A stretch of DNA of 64,000 nt from Cylindrobasidium torrendii FP15055 ss-10. Lineage: Eukaryota; Basidiomycota; Agaricomycetes; Agaricales; Physalacriaceae. The notes under the pieces are model-generated. The model worked only from the letters and a program-made list of their open reading frames with translations, did no database searches and had not been told where the DNA came from. Position numbers and translations under genes: made by a program. Each line of letters begins with the position of its first letter. The stretch's first letter is position 1. This document shows positions 11,452 to 20,940 of this stretch, piece by piece. The stretch spans positions 16,710 to 80,709 of the forward strand of contig KN880538.1 of NCBI GenBank assembly GCA_000934385.1, given 5' to 3'.

Positions 11452-12281
11452 TCAGAGCTCCTCGTTCTTGACTTCAATCTTGACTTCAGCAGGTGGGGAC
11501 TGCGGCTCCTGCTTCACAAGGAGATCCTCTGACTCCGGCTCCTGCTTTACGAATGGGCTTTTCGATTCCTCTTCCTTCACTTTCACGGGGGGATTTTCCG
11601 AGGCGTGCTGCGTACCACTGCTACTAGCAGCAGCATTCGACGCAGCGTGAGGCTGGCTTGAAAGGTATTCTTCATCATCAGAGTATTCAGCGTCGACGTC
11701 CGTAGGGCCTAATACCGCTCCAGAACCAGATGTTATGGGAGATGAAGTGGCTTTGAGCTCGCGCCCGAACCAAGGGTGACTGTCTTTCGAATGGTGACGA
11801 TCCCAGTGATGCCACATCGCCGAGGCAGTGCTCGTATTATGGTCACAGTACCGGCATCGGTATGGCTTACGATTATCATGTCTGTTGGGGAAAAGACAAT
11901 GAGAAATGGGGTACGAGCTGTATTGTTACTTCACGTACTTGGATTGCATATGCGCTTTGAGGTTTGCCGCTTGGGAGCAAGTGAAGCTACAGCCTGGTAC
12001 CTCGCATTTGTTTTTCCTAAAGACGAGTTGATTCAGAAGTATTGAAAAGCGTTGGTGGTCCTTACAGTTTGCTACTAGGGTCATGAGAGTCCGCATGCAC
12101 GCTCAGTGCTTTCTTGGTAAGAAATGCTTTTCGACAACCAGGGAATTCACAGACGTGTGGGTAAGGACGGTTTTCATCCTGGATATGATATGTTAGCTAG
12201 GTAGAATCATGAATGTACATTGTAAATGCATACCCTGGTTATCTTGTAAGGCTTACTCGTCTTCGACGGTGAATTAACCAT
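11452..12281 (-). CDS. Three-finger C2H2 transcription factor with SUMO-type motifs
   Basis: Four exons (12234-12281, 12066-12178, 11939-12016, 11452-11881; read right to left) give 222 aa. Three fingers lie in residues about 25-115: CEFPGC-x12-H-x3-H, CEVPGC-x12-H-x4-H and CRYC-x12-H-x3-H. Fingers 2 and 3 are each completed across a splice junction, which supports the model. The C-terminal half is acidic and disordered with repeated VKVKEEE, FVKQEPE, LVKQEPQ and IEVKNEE, i.e. several psi-K-x-E SUMO consensus sites. It is likely a nuclear DNA-binding regulator whose tail is sumoylated. It is transcribed divergently from the Zn2Cys6 regulator, 521 bp away. No named ortholog is recognised. Confidence 0.82.
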
Positions 12282-12802
12282 GTTGTGTGAATTGTACGAG
12301 CAGGGCTGGGGCAGGACTAAGGATGGGATGGTGAGAAACTGGGATGCAGACGAGTGTCTCTTTATATTTTCAGCGTCCCGCAGAGACTCATTGTACGATG
12401 GCGCTCAGCTTTTGACCTGGACCTTTGTTTCGTCTTCATGGAGGCCAGTCGAGTAGCGGCTATTGTCTATGTAGCGTATGGATATGAACATCAAATTATT
12501 GTTTGCGACAAAGACCATGGATATTCAACCCCAACTGCCAGTGCGACGCAGCTTCGGGCGATTGACGTGGCCAGAAACCCATCGTCAGGCCATCAATACT
12601 GTTCATTGTGTTGGCCCGACTGGTTGGCAGGGAGCTTGGACGGCATCACCATGTATGTCGCGTAAGACTTACACCAAACCACGATCCATCATTATGTATT
12701 CGAACTTCCGCACTGGGACATAACATGCGCTTCCGGCCCGCAACGCGATGACAGCAAACGAGTGTGACGACATCCCCGGTTTATCCTGTACTACCACCGC
12801 CA
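12282..12802. other. Divergent promoter between two transcription-factor genes
   Basis: 521 bp separating the ATG at 12281 (minus) from the ATG at 12803 (plus). ORFs inside it overlap only by chance. A TATA-like box for the minus gene is listed separately; none is obvious for the plus gene. Confidence 0.5.
12358..12367 (-). promoter_or_regulatory. TATA-like box of the C2H2 gene
   Basis: Reads ATATAAAGAG on the minus strand, about 77-86 bp upstream of the ATG at 12281. Confidence 0.45.
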
Positions 12803-15800
12803 ATGTCAGACTACGACACAGACGAAGCGGCACAGGCCAAAAAGCGGCGCAGGCCTTCGCGAGCGTGTGATGTTTGTCGAAAGAAAAAAAGTAGGAATGC
12901 GTACATATGTACATGACTTTTATTTGACAATGATGGTGTTATAGTCAAATGTGCCATATCCACCTTGACCCGATCCATCATGTACTCATTTTCTCAGGCG
13001 GAGGACGCGTAGCAAATGCAAAGAAGTGCTCGAATTGCATTGTCCATCGTCAAGAATGCACCTTCGTCGAACAGTCGCAGGTTAGCATGATCCTCCTTTA
13101 CTATTCTCTCTTGTTGGAAATGTTCTCCAGGCGCGTGCTTCATATGTGAAAGCGTATGCATGCATTTAGCAGTGGCGCGAGCGGTTGGTTGACCTTGCAT
13201 AGCTATGTTGAAGGTCTAGAGACACATGCTGCTCGACTCGAACGTATTGTAAAGAAGGTTCGCTGTTTCTACCATCCCCAGGCCATGTCTCTTACTGTGT
13301 AAATGCAGCTCACTGGTGCATCCACGCTCTCGCAAGATCTCCTCGCAACCCTGGACACCAACCCACCACCGCAGCTAGCCCACGGCATCATAACCTCAAG
13401 CCATGCAGCTCTGGCATTAGCTTCTGGGATCGTACGCTCTTTTCCAGTCCCACAAAGTACAGCGGCGTCGGACGAAGACTCTGAGGACGAGATGCTTCGA
13501 GGAATTGAGGACCTGCGGATACAGGCGCATAAGGATATGCGTATACCGGCGCACGAATCGCCTTTCGTAGAGCGATCTACTGCACTGGCGCTAATACACC
13601 AATCGCTTGTTGTCCGTGGTGGTCCCGGAATATCGGAACAGAAGGACGCACTACTCTCCCGCATGCGCCCTCGATTTTGGAGTTCCCAACCTGTACGCCG
13701 GATTCACTGCATTCGGGGTATGATTTGACGTGAAGGGCCCCTTTGCACAGTGGCAAAGCATCAAAGACCCAAGGACGGCACTCCCGACGTATATCTTCCC
13801 CGAGCCCGACTTGATGGCCGAGCTAATCATCCTCTTTCTTGACAACTTCACGCCGTATCTGCCTCTATTCCATCGCCCGACATTCGAACGCCTCCTTTCG
13901 GAAGGACATATTCATACAAATCGGGAATTTGCCGCTGTTGTGCTCTGTGTTTGTGCAGTCGGCGCGCGCCTCAGCAAGGACCCGCGTGTTCTCATTCAGG
14001 GTACAGAGGCGTCGGCTGGATGGGTATGGTTCAAGCAAGTTTTCGAGGAGGGGCAACGTCCGATGGTTGGACGAGTGACACTGTACGAGTTGCAGAAGCA
14101 CGTCGTAAGGGGTGAAATTTCTCTTTTCATGAGCAGGTTATAGTTGACCCTCGCCAGCTACTCGGCATTTACCTTCAAGGAACGCAAATGTCGGAATTCT
14201 CTTGGGGCGTCTTCGGGGCTGGTGTTCGACTCGCGCTAGGTGCGCGCGCGCATCGAAAGGCCAAGCATGGAGATGGACGGTCCAGAGCCGAACAGGAGCT
14301 GTGGAAAAAGGCTTTCTGGTACGCCTCGCCGATGTCCTTGAGGGTACCGCTCATCTCCCCTATGAAGGTGCCTTGTTTGGTTAGATCGCTACACCAGCAT
14401 GGGCCTTGGACGTTCTTGTGCGGTGCAGGAGGAAGAGTCAATCATTTCTCGACTGGCGCTCATCATCACTTCTCATGACTTTGGTCATACAGGATCGATG
14501 TGGAATATCCCGCCGCCTGTGATGATGAATACTGGTTTCCCACCAACGGGGCAGAGGCGTTCGTCCAGCCTGCAGGGAAACCTTCCTCGATGGCCTACTT
14601 CATCCTTGCCTTGGAGCTCAGCCAGATGTCGTCTTTCTGTATGAGAAGCATTGTACGTCTTTGGAACATTTCTATCGATCGTATTTTTTGACAATGTCCA
14701 AAGTACTGCCTCGGGAAGATGCGAGCTCTCATCGCGATGGATGGCAAGAAATGGCGCCAGCATCTTGTCACGGAACTCGACTCGACAATGAATCGCTGGG
14801 TCGACTCGATACCAGAGCATCGTACGCAATTCAACCACAGCCTTGCACCCGTGTCTTATACCATGTCGACTAGTTCGGTGGGATCCTCATCAAGCAAACG
14901 ACATCTTTTTCAAGCAATCGGTGGGAGATACTGTCTTGTGTTCGCGTCCCCCGGGCTCACGGGGTTCAGTTTATCATCAATTTGCATTTTCACCATCTCA
15001 AGGCGCGTCCTGCTAATCTTTGCTATGCTCTATATCCTGATCCATTGGTAGATTCTCGCGCACCGCCCCTTTATCACTTCCTCCAAAGTTGAATCATCCG
15101 GAAGTCTGCCCTCGCAGACTATTTGCACGAACGCTGCTCGTGTAACGAGCCATATGGTCGCCTGCCACTTACAGCGTTATGGACAGACGGATACTGTCCT
15201 TCCTTTTTGTTCGGTGCGTCCATTACTTCACCACTCGGTTAGGTGGCTCATTATTCCTCTTTAGCTTCCAATATTCTGCGCTGGTCTCGTTCTGCTTCTG
15301 AATACATGGAATGCCAGAAGGCTCGGTTCGAGCGACACTAAAGAGCTACCGGACGTACAGATGTGTATGAATGCCATGCAGTCGTGTGAGGAGCGTTGGA
15401 TGCATGCGGGCCGCCTGCTGTGCGTCTTCTTACTATCTAAAATCGAGGGTAGACTGACGTCTAGACCAGCGACGTTTTACGCGTGTTGTACCATGCTACG
15501 TCTCCAGCGCCGCAGATGGAGTCTACCAGCGAGGCAGCGAATACGATGGATGGGTTCGCATTTATGCAGCACCCTCCCCAGGGCTCACCTCTCGATACCA
15601 ACCCCGTGGATTGGACAGGAAACAATCTTTTCTCGACCTGGCCAGAAATGTCGAGCACAATGGACCTCAGCCCAACCGGGGACGCGTTGTTTGGAAGCGA
15701 GGCGATGTTTGGATTGTGGCCGCTCGGCACAAAGTATGTATATGTCTCGATTCTATTGTCCATAAGCTGCGGTACATGACTGACTATAGGAACACATTAT

Positions 15801-15878
15801 AGCTTGGGGGATTGGCCAGTAGCCACGCCTTGGTCGAATGGTGAAGAAGACGCAGCGGGACCTAGTCAGCTGCATTAG
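12803..15878 (+). CDS. Zn2Cys6 transcription factor with fungal_trans domain
   Basis: Seventeen exons: 12803-12890, 12945-12950, 12998-13080, 13131-13153, 13203-13257, 13309-13692, 13736-14104, 14158-14318, 14368-14436, 14493-14652, 14704-14821, 14874-14920, 14970-15002, 15052-15213, 15265-15419, 15470-15733, 15803-15878; 750 aa. The binuclear zinc cluster has Cys22, 25, 32, 43, 46 and 53; a short linker and coiled segment (YVEGLETHAARLERIVKK) follow for dimerisation. The middle region matches the fungal-specific regulatory domain: LFHRPTFERLL, MGLGRSCAVQEEEID, AACDDEYW, ILAHRPFI, ICTNAAR. Exon 2 is only 6 nt and supplies IK plus one base of Cys32. Intron 13 appears to use a GC donor. The 43 bp intron at 13693 and the final acceptor (15802 rather than 15789) are the least certain. 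It should be a nuclear regulator; its pathway is unknown. Confidence 0.85.
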
Positions 15879-15934
15879 AGACGAATGGACTATCACACAT
15901 TCATAGATGTAACACACACCTAATTCAGCCCTTT

Positions 15935-16474
15935 TCAGAGTAGAAGACCAAGTGCGCCGGCGAGGATCCCGACGACGAGAACCCCTGGCTTGAGGCTCAT
16001 CGCTCCGTCACCGTCGCCGCTACCACTGCTCCCACTTTGGCTGCCGCTAGGCGCGCTAGAGGACCCTCCAGGACTCCCGTCCGACGTCGAGCCTCTCGAG
16101 GTGGTAGTCGCCGTGCTGGTTGGCACTCTGGTGGTAATAATGACCGAAGACGTTGTGGGAACGGTGCCAGATTGAGACTGGGACTGAGATGAAGTCGCGT
16201 CTGTGGTCGCATTGCTGCTGCCCGTGGGGTTCGATAAGATGGTGCTGGACAGGCTGGTCGGCACGCTGCCGGTGGCACCAGTACTGTTTATTGTAAGTGC
16301 AGTTCTCTCTGCTCAAGCACAGGACTCGTACGAGGAGTATGTCAAGCCACTGATGGGTGTGTCGGTGATCGAAAGTGTTGGAATGGTCAGCGACGCCGAC
16401 GGATCCTCTGCTTGAGGGCGCGCCGACGCAAGAGCTGCAACGAGCAAAACCGAGAGCGTGTTGAGTGAAATCAT
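15935..16474 (-). CDS. Ser/Thr-rich GPI-type cell-surface protein
   Basis: Two exons (16332-16474 and 15935-16283) joined across a 48 bp intron give 163 aa. A signal peptide (MISLNTLSVLLVAALASA) is followed by about 120 residues dominated by Ser, Thr and Gly. The C-terminus has a small-residue stretch (GDGDGA) and a hydrophobic tail (VLVVGILAGALGLLL), the classical omega-site plus GPI-attachment signal. It is presumably a heavily O-mannosylated wall or plasma-membrane protein. No enzymatic domain. Two donors 6 nt apart (gtacga, gtcctg) both keep frame; gtacga was chosen. Confidence 0.75.
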
Positions 16475-16972
16475 TGATATCGTGGATGGCGTCAGAGATG
16501 TTGGAAAGGATGCAAAGATGTGTAGTGGCAGATGATGGGCACCCTTATATACGCCCGCTGGATATTAGTGGGGCTGTATACATCATCGCCTCAAGGGGGA
16601 CCAGTAAACGATGGGAGCATGTGTTGGGCGGGCATGTGGACCGCGAAGGCATTTGGAACTGACCGTGTAGACGGCGCATGTTGGCCGAGATATAAAGCGC
16701 CACAGCGATAGAAATCGCGGGGCCATGGGATCGAGTCGGGCCAGCGACCTAGCTTCTGCCACACATTCACAGTATGGCTTTCAGACTAGCTGCGAAGTGG
16801 ATAATTCTACGCTTAAGAAAGAACGACCGCGCAGTTTCCGGCGATGAGCTACTATCAGGCAACTCCTACACTTTGTCCAGGACAGGGTAGCGCGCAAACA
16901 AGTGCATGTAGTCGAATTGGTTGGATGGAAACTCTGCATTGACCAGTTACACATTAGCATCCCTCGGTTTGA
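16475..16972. other. Intergenic region; promoter of the GPI-protein gene
   Basis: Contains the TATA box at 16543-16551 and, further right, the 3' end of the first F-box gene. Nothing else is supported. Confidence 0.4.
16543..16551 (-). promoter_or_regulatory. TATA box of the GPI-protein gene
   Basis: TATATAAGG on the minus strand, about 70-77 bp upstream of the ATG at 16474. Confidence 0.6.
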
Positions 16973-18583
16973 TCACAACCTGTCAGCCCAAGCTCTATCC
17001 CAATCAGTCAACAGACTGTCATCTGCTCCGCGAAAATGCCCGTATTCCACCTCCAACCCCGCGGAGAAGAGGAAATCTAAGCAGGACGCACGGAACTTGA
17101 CAACGAAGGGGACACTTTGAGAATTCACTGTCACTCGCCTGAGCACCGAAGTCTCCCACTGCTCAGCAAGAGTTGCATCGCAAAGAGAAATGAGTGCTTT
17201 TGCAGATGTCTCCACAAACGAGTCGATATCGATGCTATCATGGTCTTCTTGTGCATCTTCGAAATGAGGGGAAATCTCAAGGTGCTTGAGATACGGGAGA
17301 GACCCAGGAGATGACTCCGTGCGGGTAAGGGAGCGAATGATTTCTTTAGCAGAGGCCTGATTCAGAGATCGTCCGTCGGAAGTGATGGTTAACATGGAAA
17401 GCGTTGGCGCTACAAGGGGAAGCAGCTCTGTGCGTGTATGCTCCTCCTCGAGGATCGTCGTGGCTAGGATGCGCAAATCCGTGAGACGGCACTTCGATCG
17501 ATGTATAAAGGCCGTCACATCGTAGGCCCATGTACTGGCAGGGTAACTACTGTCGAATCGATAGTCCTCCAAAGTGAGACATTTGAGGGAGGGTAGCGTC
17601 AGGTATCTGAGGATGGTACCAGTAGCCCAAAGATACGTGAGGGTGTTGTGATAAATAATCGGCAGAGGTACAAGGCTGCAATCCTCGTACGAGAGGAGCA
17701 ATTCTTGGAGGTTGGGAAACGAGAGGGCGTACTCCAGCATGCTCATGTCGTCTTCAATCTCAGTGCACATATGAGTTAGGGATGGAGGGTACCATGCACA
17801 GGACCGCTCCTCTGCGAATTCGAGCATCGCGCGTTTGAGGCATGGGGCATTTCTGAACCAGCTTCGCTCTTGACCAGATGGTTCGCCAGGGTCGGCCTTC
17901 TTGCTCAGTGCCCATATGTAGGCCTCCTCGAGCATTGGAAACTTGAGGGGCATGAAATGCGTAAGAATGTCGTCGATCGGGGTCCGACTGCAATGAATAC
18001 GTAGACGCTGCCATCGATGCATGGTGGAGGACAACATCTTCCAAAAGGCATCGCTCGAGCTGTCTGCGAGCGCCTTGTCTCTATCTTCGTGTTCCCAAAT
18101 GGTGATCCAAAGTGGATGTTGTGCAGAAAGCGACAAGTACAATTTGAGCGGCTGTGTCAGGGGCCTGGTGTCCGGCGAAATGACCAGATTCGTCCACAGC
18201 GTCGGCGTTCCTTCGAGGATGTATTTCCACGACCAGCAAACGCGCATGAGTACCCAGCGCACATTATTGCCGAGAGAGGCAAAATCATCGTGGTCCAGGG
18301 GTATGCAGTACTGGAATACCGCGACAAGAAGCTCTTGGGGAAGCCTGTGAATTGGTGGTTTAACTCCCCGGCAAAGGGCCAGCGTCCTCGTCGAAACCGT
18401 GAGCGTGCGGTGAAGGTTGTTCAGGATGGCCTCGAAGACCGGAATTTGACGTTCGAGCGTATCAATTCCATCTTCTAGTGCGGGGATACATATTTTCATC
18501 TGAGCGGCATTGTTGTCGGACATTGAAGGACTCGTCAGCTCTTCCCTAAGTATGCGGAGCAAACGAGCGTCGGATGTGTTCAT
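16973..18583 (-). CDS. F-box-like/LRR protein, array member 1
   Basis: Uninterrupted ORF of 536 aa from the ATG at 18583. That start is conserved among paralogs (M-x-TSDA-x-LL); the reading frame extends upstream but without family similarity. Residues about 30-70 are a coiled coil (LEDGIDTLERQIPVFEAI). The F-box-like segment IHRLPQELLVAVFQYC begins near residue 78, followed by a conserved WSWKYILEGTPTLWTNLVIS block. The C-terminal 400 residues are irregular leucine-rich repeats (FPNLQELLLSYED, LTLPSLKCLTLEDY). Such proteins are expected to bind Skp1 through the F-box and a target through the LRR, as SCF ubiquitin-ligase receptors; many agaricomycete copies are untested. A 41 nt intron (18594-18634) is likely in the 5' UTR. 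Confidence 0.8.
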   Translation of the reverse strand: MNTSDARLLRILREELTSPSMSDNNAAQMKICIPALEDGIDTLERQIPVFEAILNNLHRTLTVSTRTLALCRGVKPPIHRLPQELLVAVFQYCIPLDHDDFASLGNNVRWVLMRVCWSWKYILEGTPTLWTNLVISPDTRPLTQPLKLYLSLSAQHPLWITIWEHEDRDKALADSSSDAFWKMLSSTMHRWQRLRIHCSRTPIDDILTHFMPLKFPMLEEAYIWALSKKADPGEPSGQERSWFRNAPCLKRAMLEFAEERSCAWYPPSLTHMCTEIEDDMSMLEYALSFPNLQELLLSYEDCSLVPLPIIYHNTLTYLWATGTILRYLTLPSLKCLTLEDYRFDSSYPASTWAYDVTAFIHRSKCRLTDLRILATTILEEEHTRTELLPLVAPTLSMLTITSDGRSLNQASAKEIIRSLTRTESSPGSLPYLKHLEISPHFEDAQEDHDSIDIDSFVETSAKALISLCDATLAEQWETSVLRRVTVNSQSVPFVVKFRASCLDFLFSAGLEVEYGHFRGADDSLLTDWDRAWADRL

Positions 18584-18675
18584 GTCTTTGCAACTTTTAG
18601 ATATACCACAAGTAGGTCGAAAATGAGAATATACCAGCGAAGAGCAAGCGCAGGGCAGCTGGCAACAACAAGTGA

Positions 18676-18720
18676 GATCGTGGTGGTTTGAAATCAATTC
18701 GGAGAAGCCTCGTGGCATAC
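18676..18720 (-). promoter_or_regulatory. Conserved upstream element of the F-box array, copy 1
   Basis: Plus-strand text gatcgtggtggtttgaaatc..cctcgtggcat. Related sequence occurs upstream of all five F-box genes. Here it starts 93 bp before the ATG. Confidence 0.55.
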
Positions 18721-18939
18721 ATGCAAACGGCGCATATTTGGCTCTTGGGATACATAGGCACTGCGGGAACGCACTGAATTTGTGAGGTTGTTATATACAT
18801 TCTTTTGCAGTGCATAATAATGGAGGCATGTAGTCAATCATTCAAACGAAGTACATATGTAGTATTAGGATGTAGGATCAACTTCGTTGGATGGTCTAGA
18901 GGGTCGGAACTCTACAAGCATACCAATTACCTATGAATA

Positions 18940-20532
18940 TCATCTCCTGGTTTCATCATACCAAGTTGTATGCCAATCTGTTAACGACTGATCGGGGTAG
19001 CGCACCCATTCTACCTCCATACCCTGGCACAATAGGAGATCCAAACAGGACGTACGCATCTTCGAAACGAGAGGGTTGTTTCCCCAGTCAACCGACACCT
19101 TTCTGAGCAGCGGAGCGTGCCACTGCTCGGCAAGTTTTTCATTGCGCCGAGATATGAGCGTTGTAGCAAACGCATCAACGAGCGCGTCGAGGGTATCACG
19201 ATCTTGGGGATCTCGAGAGCAGAAAGAAACCTTGAGGTGCTCTAGATATGGGAGAGATCCAGGAGATGATAGTGTGCGGGTAAGTGAGCGAATGATTTCT
19301 ATGGCAGAGGGATGAGAGTGCCTGTCGGAAGTGAAGTTTAACATGACAAGCGTTGGCCCTACGAGGGGGAGCAGCTCCGTGTATGTGGCCTTCTCTTGGA
19401 GTAATGTCGGGGCCAGGATGTGAAAGTATTCGAGGCGGCATTTTGATCGGCGTATGAAGGTCGTCACACCATCGGCCCATGCACTGGGCGGATAACCGTG
19501 TGTGGTATGATAGGGTCGAGAGTCGTCTATAACGAGGGACTTGAGGGAAGGCAGAGTTAGATATCGAAGGGTGGTGCCAGAAGTACAAAGATGCGTAAGA
19601 GCATGGTGTTGCAAACTCGGCAGAGGGTTGGTGTAATCCTCGTACTTGAAGATTAATTCTCGGAGGTTCGGGAACGAAAGTGCGTACTCCAGCATGCTTC
19701 CGTTTTCTTCAAGCTCAGAGCACATATGTGTTAGGGACGGAGGATACCACGCATAGGACCGTTGCACTGCGAACTCGAGCATTGCACGTTTGAGGCGCGG
19801 CGCATTCTTGAACCAGCTTCGCCCCATACCAGATGGTTCACGAGGATCAGCCCGCTCGGTCACTACCCATATGTAGACCTCCTCGAGCATTGGAAAATTG
19901 AGGGGCATGAGATACATGATAATGTCATCGACCGGGGTCGAAACGCAGTATATGCGTAGACGCTGCCATCGATGCATAGTTGAGGACAAAACCTGCCAAA
20001 AGGCAGCACCCAAGCGGCTGTCTTCGAAAACGGGTTTGTCCTCGCGATCGCGAATGGTAACCCAAAGTGGGTGTCGGCCGGAAAGCGACAGATATTTCTT
20101 GAGCGGTTGTGTCAATGGCCTGGTTTCCGGCGAAATGACCAGGTTCGTCCACAGGGTTGGCGCCCCTTCGAGGACACTTTTCCACGACCGACAGACGCGC
20201 AAAAGTATCCACCGCACGCTTTCACCGAGACAGGCAAGATTGGTGTGATCCTGGGGTATGCAGTGTTGGAATACCGCGACGAGGAGTTCTTGGGGAAGCC
20301 GGTGGATTGGTGCTATAACTGCACGGCGGAGGGCCAGCGTACTCTTGGAAACCGTGAGCGTGCGCTGTAGGTTGTTCACGACGGCCGCGAAGACCAGAAT
20401 CTGGCGTTCAAGCGAATCGATCTCCTCCTCTAGTGCGAGGACGCAGGACTTCATTTGCGCGGCATCGCCGTCGGGTAAAGGAGGAAGCTCTTTCCTAAGT
20501 ATTCGGAGCAAACAAGCGTCGGATGTGTCCAT
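18940..20532 (-). CDS. F-box-like/LRR protein, array member 2
   Basis: 530 aa, single coding exon, start MDTSDACLLRILRKEL. It has the same architecture as member 1: N-terminal coiled coil (LALEEEIDSLERQI), F-box-like IHRLPQELLVAVFQHC, the TLWTNLVISPETRPL block, MHRWQRLRIYCVSTP, and LRR units to the end. The closest relative in the window by eye is member 1. A 5'-UTR intron (20543-20583, 41 nt, gtatag..aaaag) has the same length and position as in member 1. Specificity is unknown. The intact frame and conserved motifs argue against a pseudogene. Confidence 0.8.
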   Translation of the reverse strand: MDTSDACLLRILRKELPPLPDGDAAQMKSCVLALEEEIDSLERQILVFAAVVNNLQRTLTVSKSTLALRRAVIAPIHRLPQELLVAVFQHCIPQDHTNLACLGESVRWILLRVCRSWKSVLEGAPTLWTNLVISPETRPLTQPLKKYLSLSGRHPLWVTIRDREDKPVFEDSRLGAAFWQVLSSTMHRWQRLRIYCVSTPVDDIIMYLMPLNFPMLEEVYIWVVTERADPREPSGMGRSWFKNAPRLKRAMLEFAVQRSYAWYPPSLTHMCSELEENGSMLEYALSFPNLRELIFKYEDYTNPLPSLQHHALTHLCTSGTTLRYLTLPSLKSLVIDDSRPYHTTHGYPPSAWADGVTTFIRRSKCRLEYFHILAPTLLQEKATYTELLPLVGPTLVMLNFTSDRHSHPSAIEIIRSLTRTLSSPGSLPYLEHLKVSFCSRDPQDRDTLDALVDAFATTLISRRNEKLAEQWHAPLLRKVSVDWGNNPLVSKMRTSCLDLLLCQGMEVEWVRYPDQSLTDWHTTWYDETRR

Positions 20533-20621
20533 ATCTAAAGAACTTTTAGATACACGAGAAATCCAGCGAGAACAAGACTATACCAGTGCTGAGCATCCGC
20601 AGAACAGTCAATAACGATTGG

Positions 20622-20690
20622 GATCGTGGTGGTTTGAGATCAACCTTGAGCTTGAGCTTGAGTAGCGGCTAGCCTCAAGGCACGCGTGCG
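20622..20690 (-). promoter_or_regulatory. Conserved upstream element of the F-box array, copy 2
   Basis: Starts 90 bp before the ATG of member 2. It carries a short internal expansion of the hexamer cttgag (three copies) not seen in the others. Confidence 0.5.
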
Positions 20691-20940
20691 ATCATAGCTA
20701 ATCACTCTTAAGTAACAGCGCGCGCCTTCGAATATGCGGCTTGCAATTTTCAAGCTTCTGGGATGGGCTTAGCGGGGGCATATCCAAGCCGTGAAAATGG
20801 TCTTCTGTAGCGCGCGTAGGCAGACGCTCAACTATCGAAGTTGAGAGGCTTTATTTGATCAAGACGTACACTCAGTGACTCAATCTCGCTGGATGGTGTG
20901 CAAATAGTCAAAACTCTACAAATATCCTGATTACACAATA

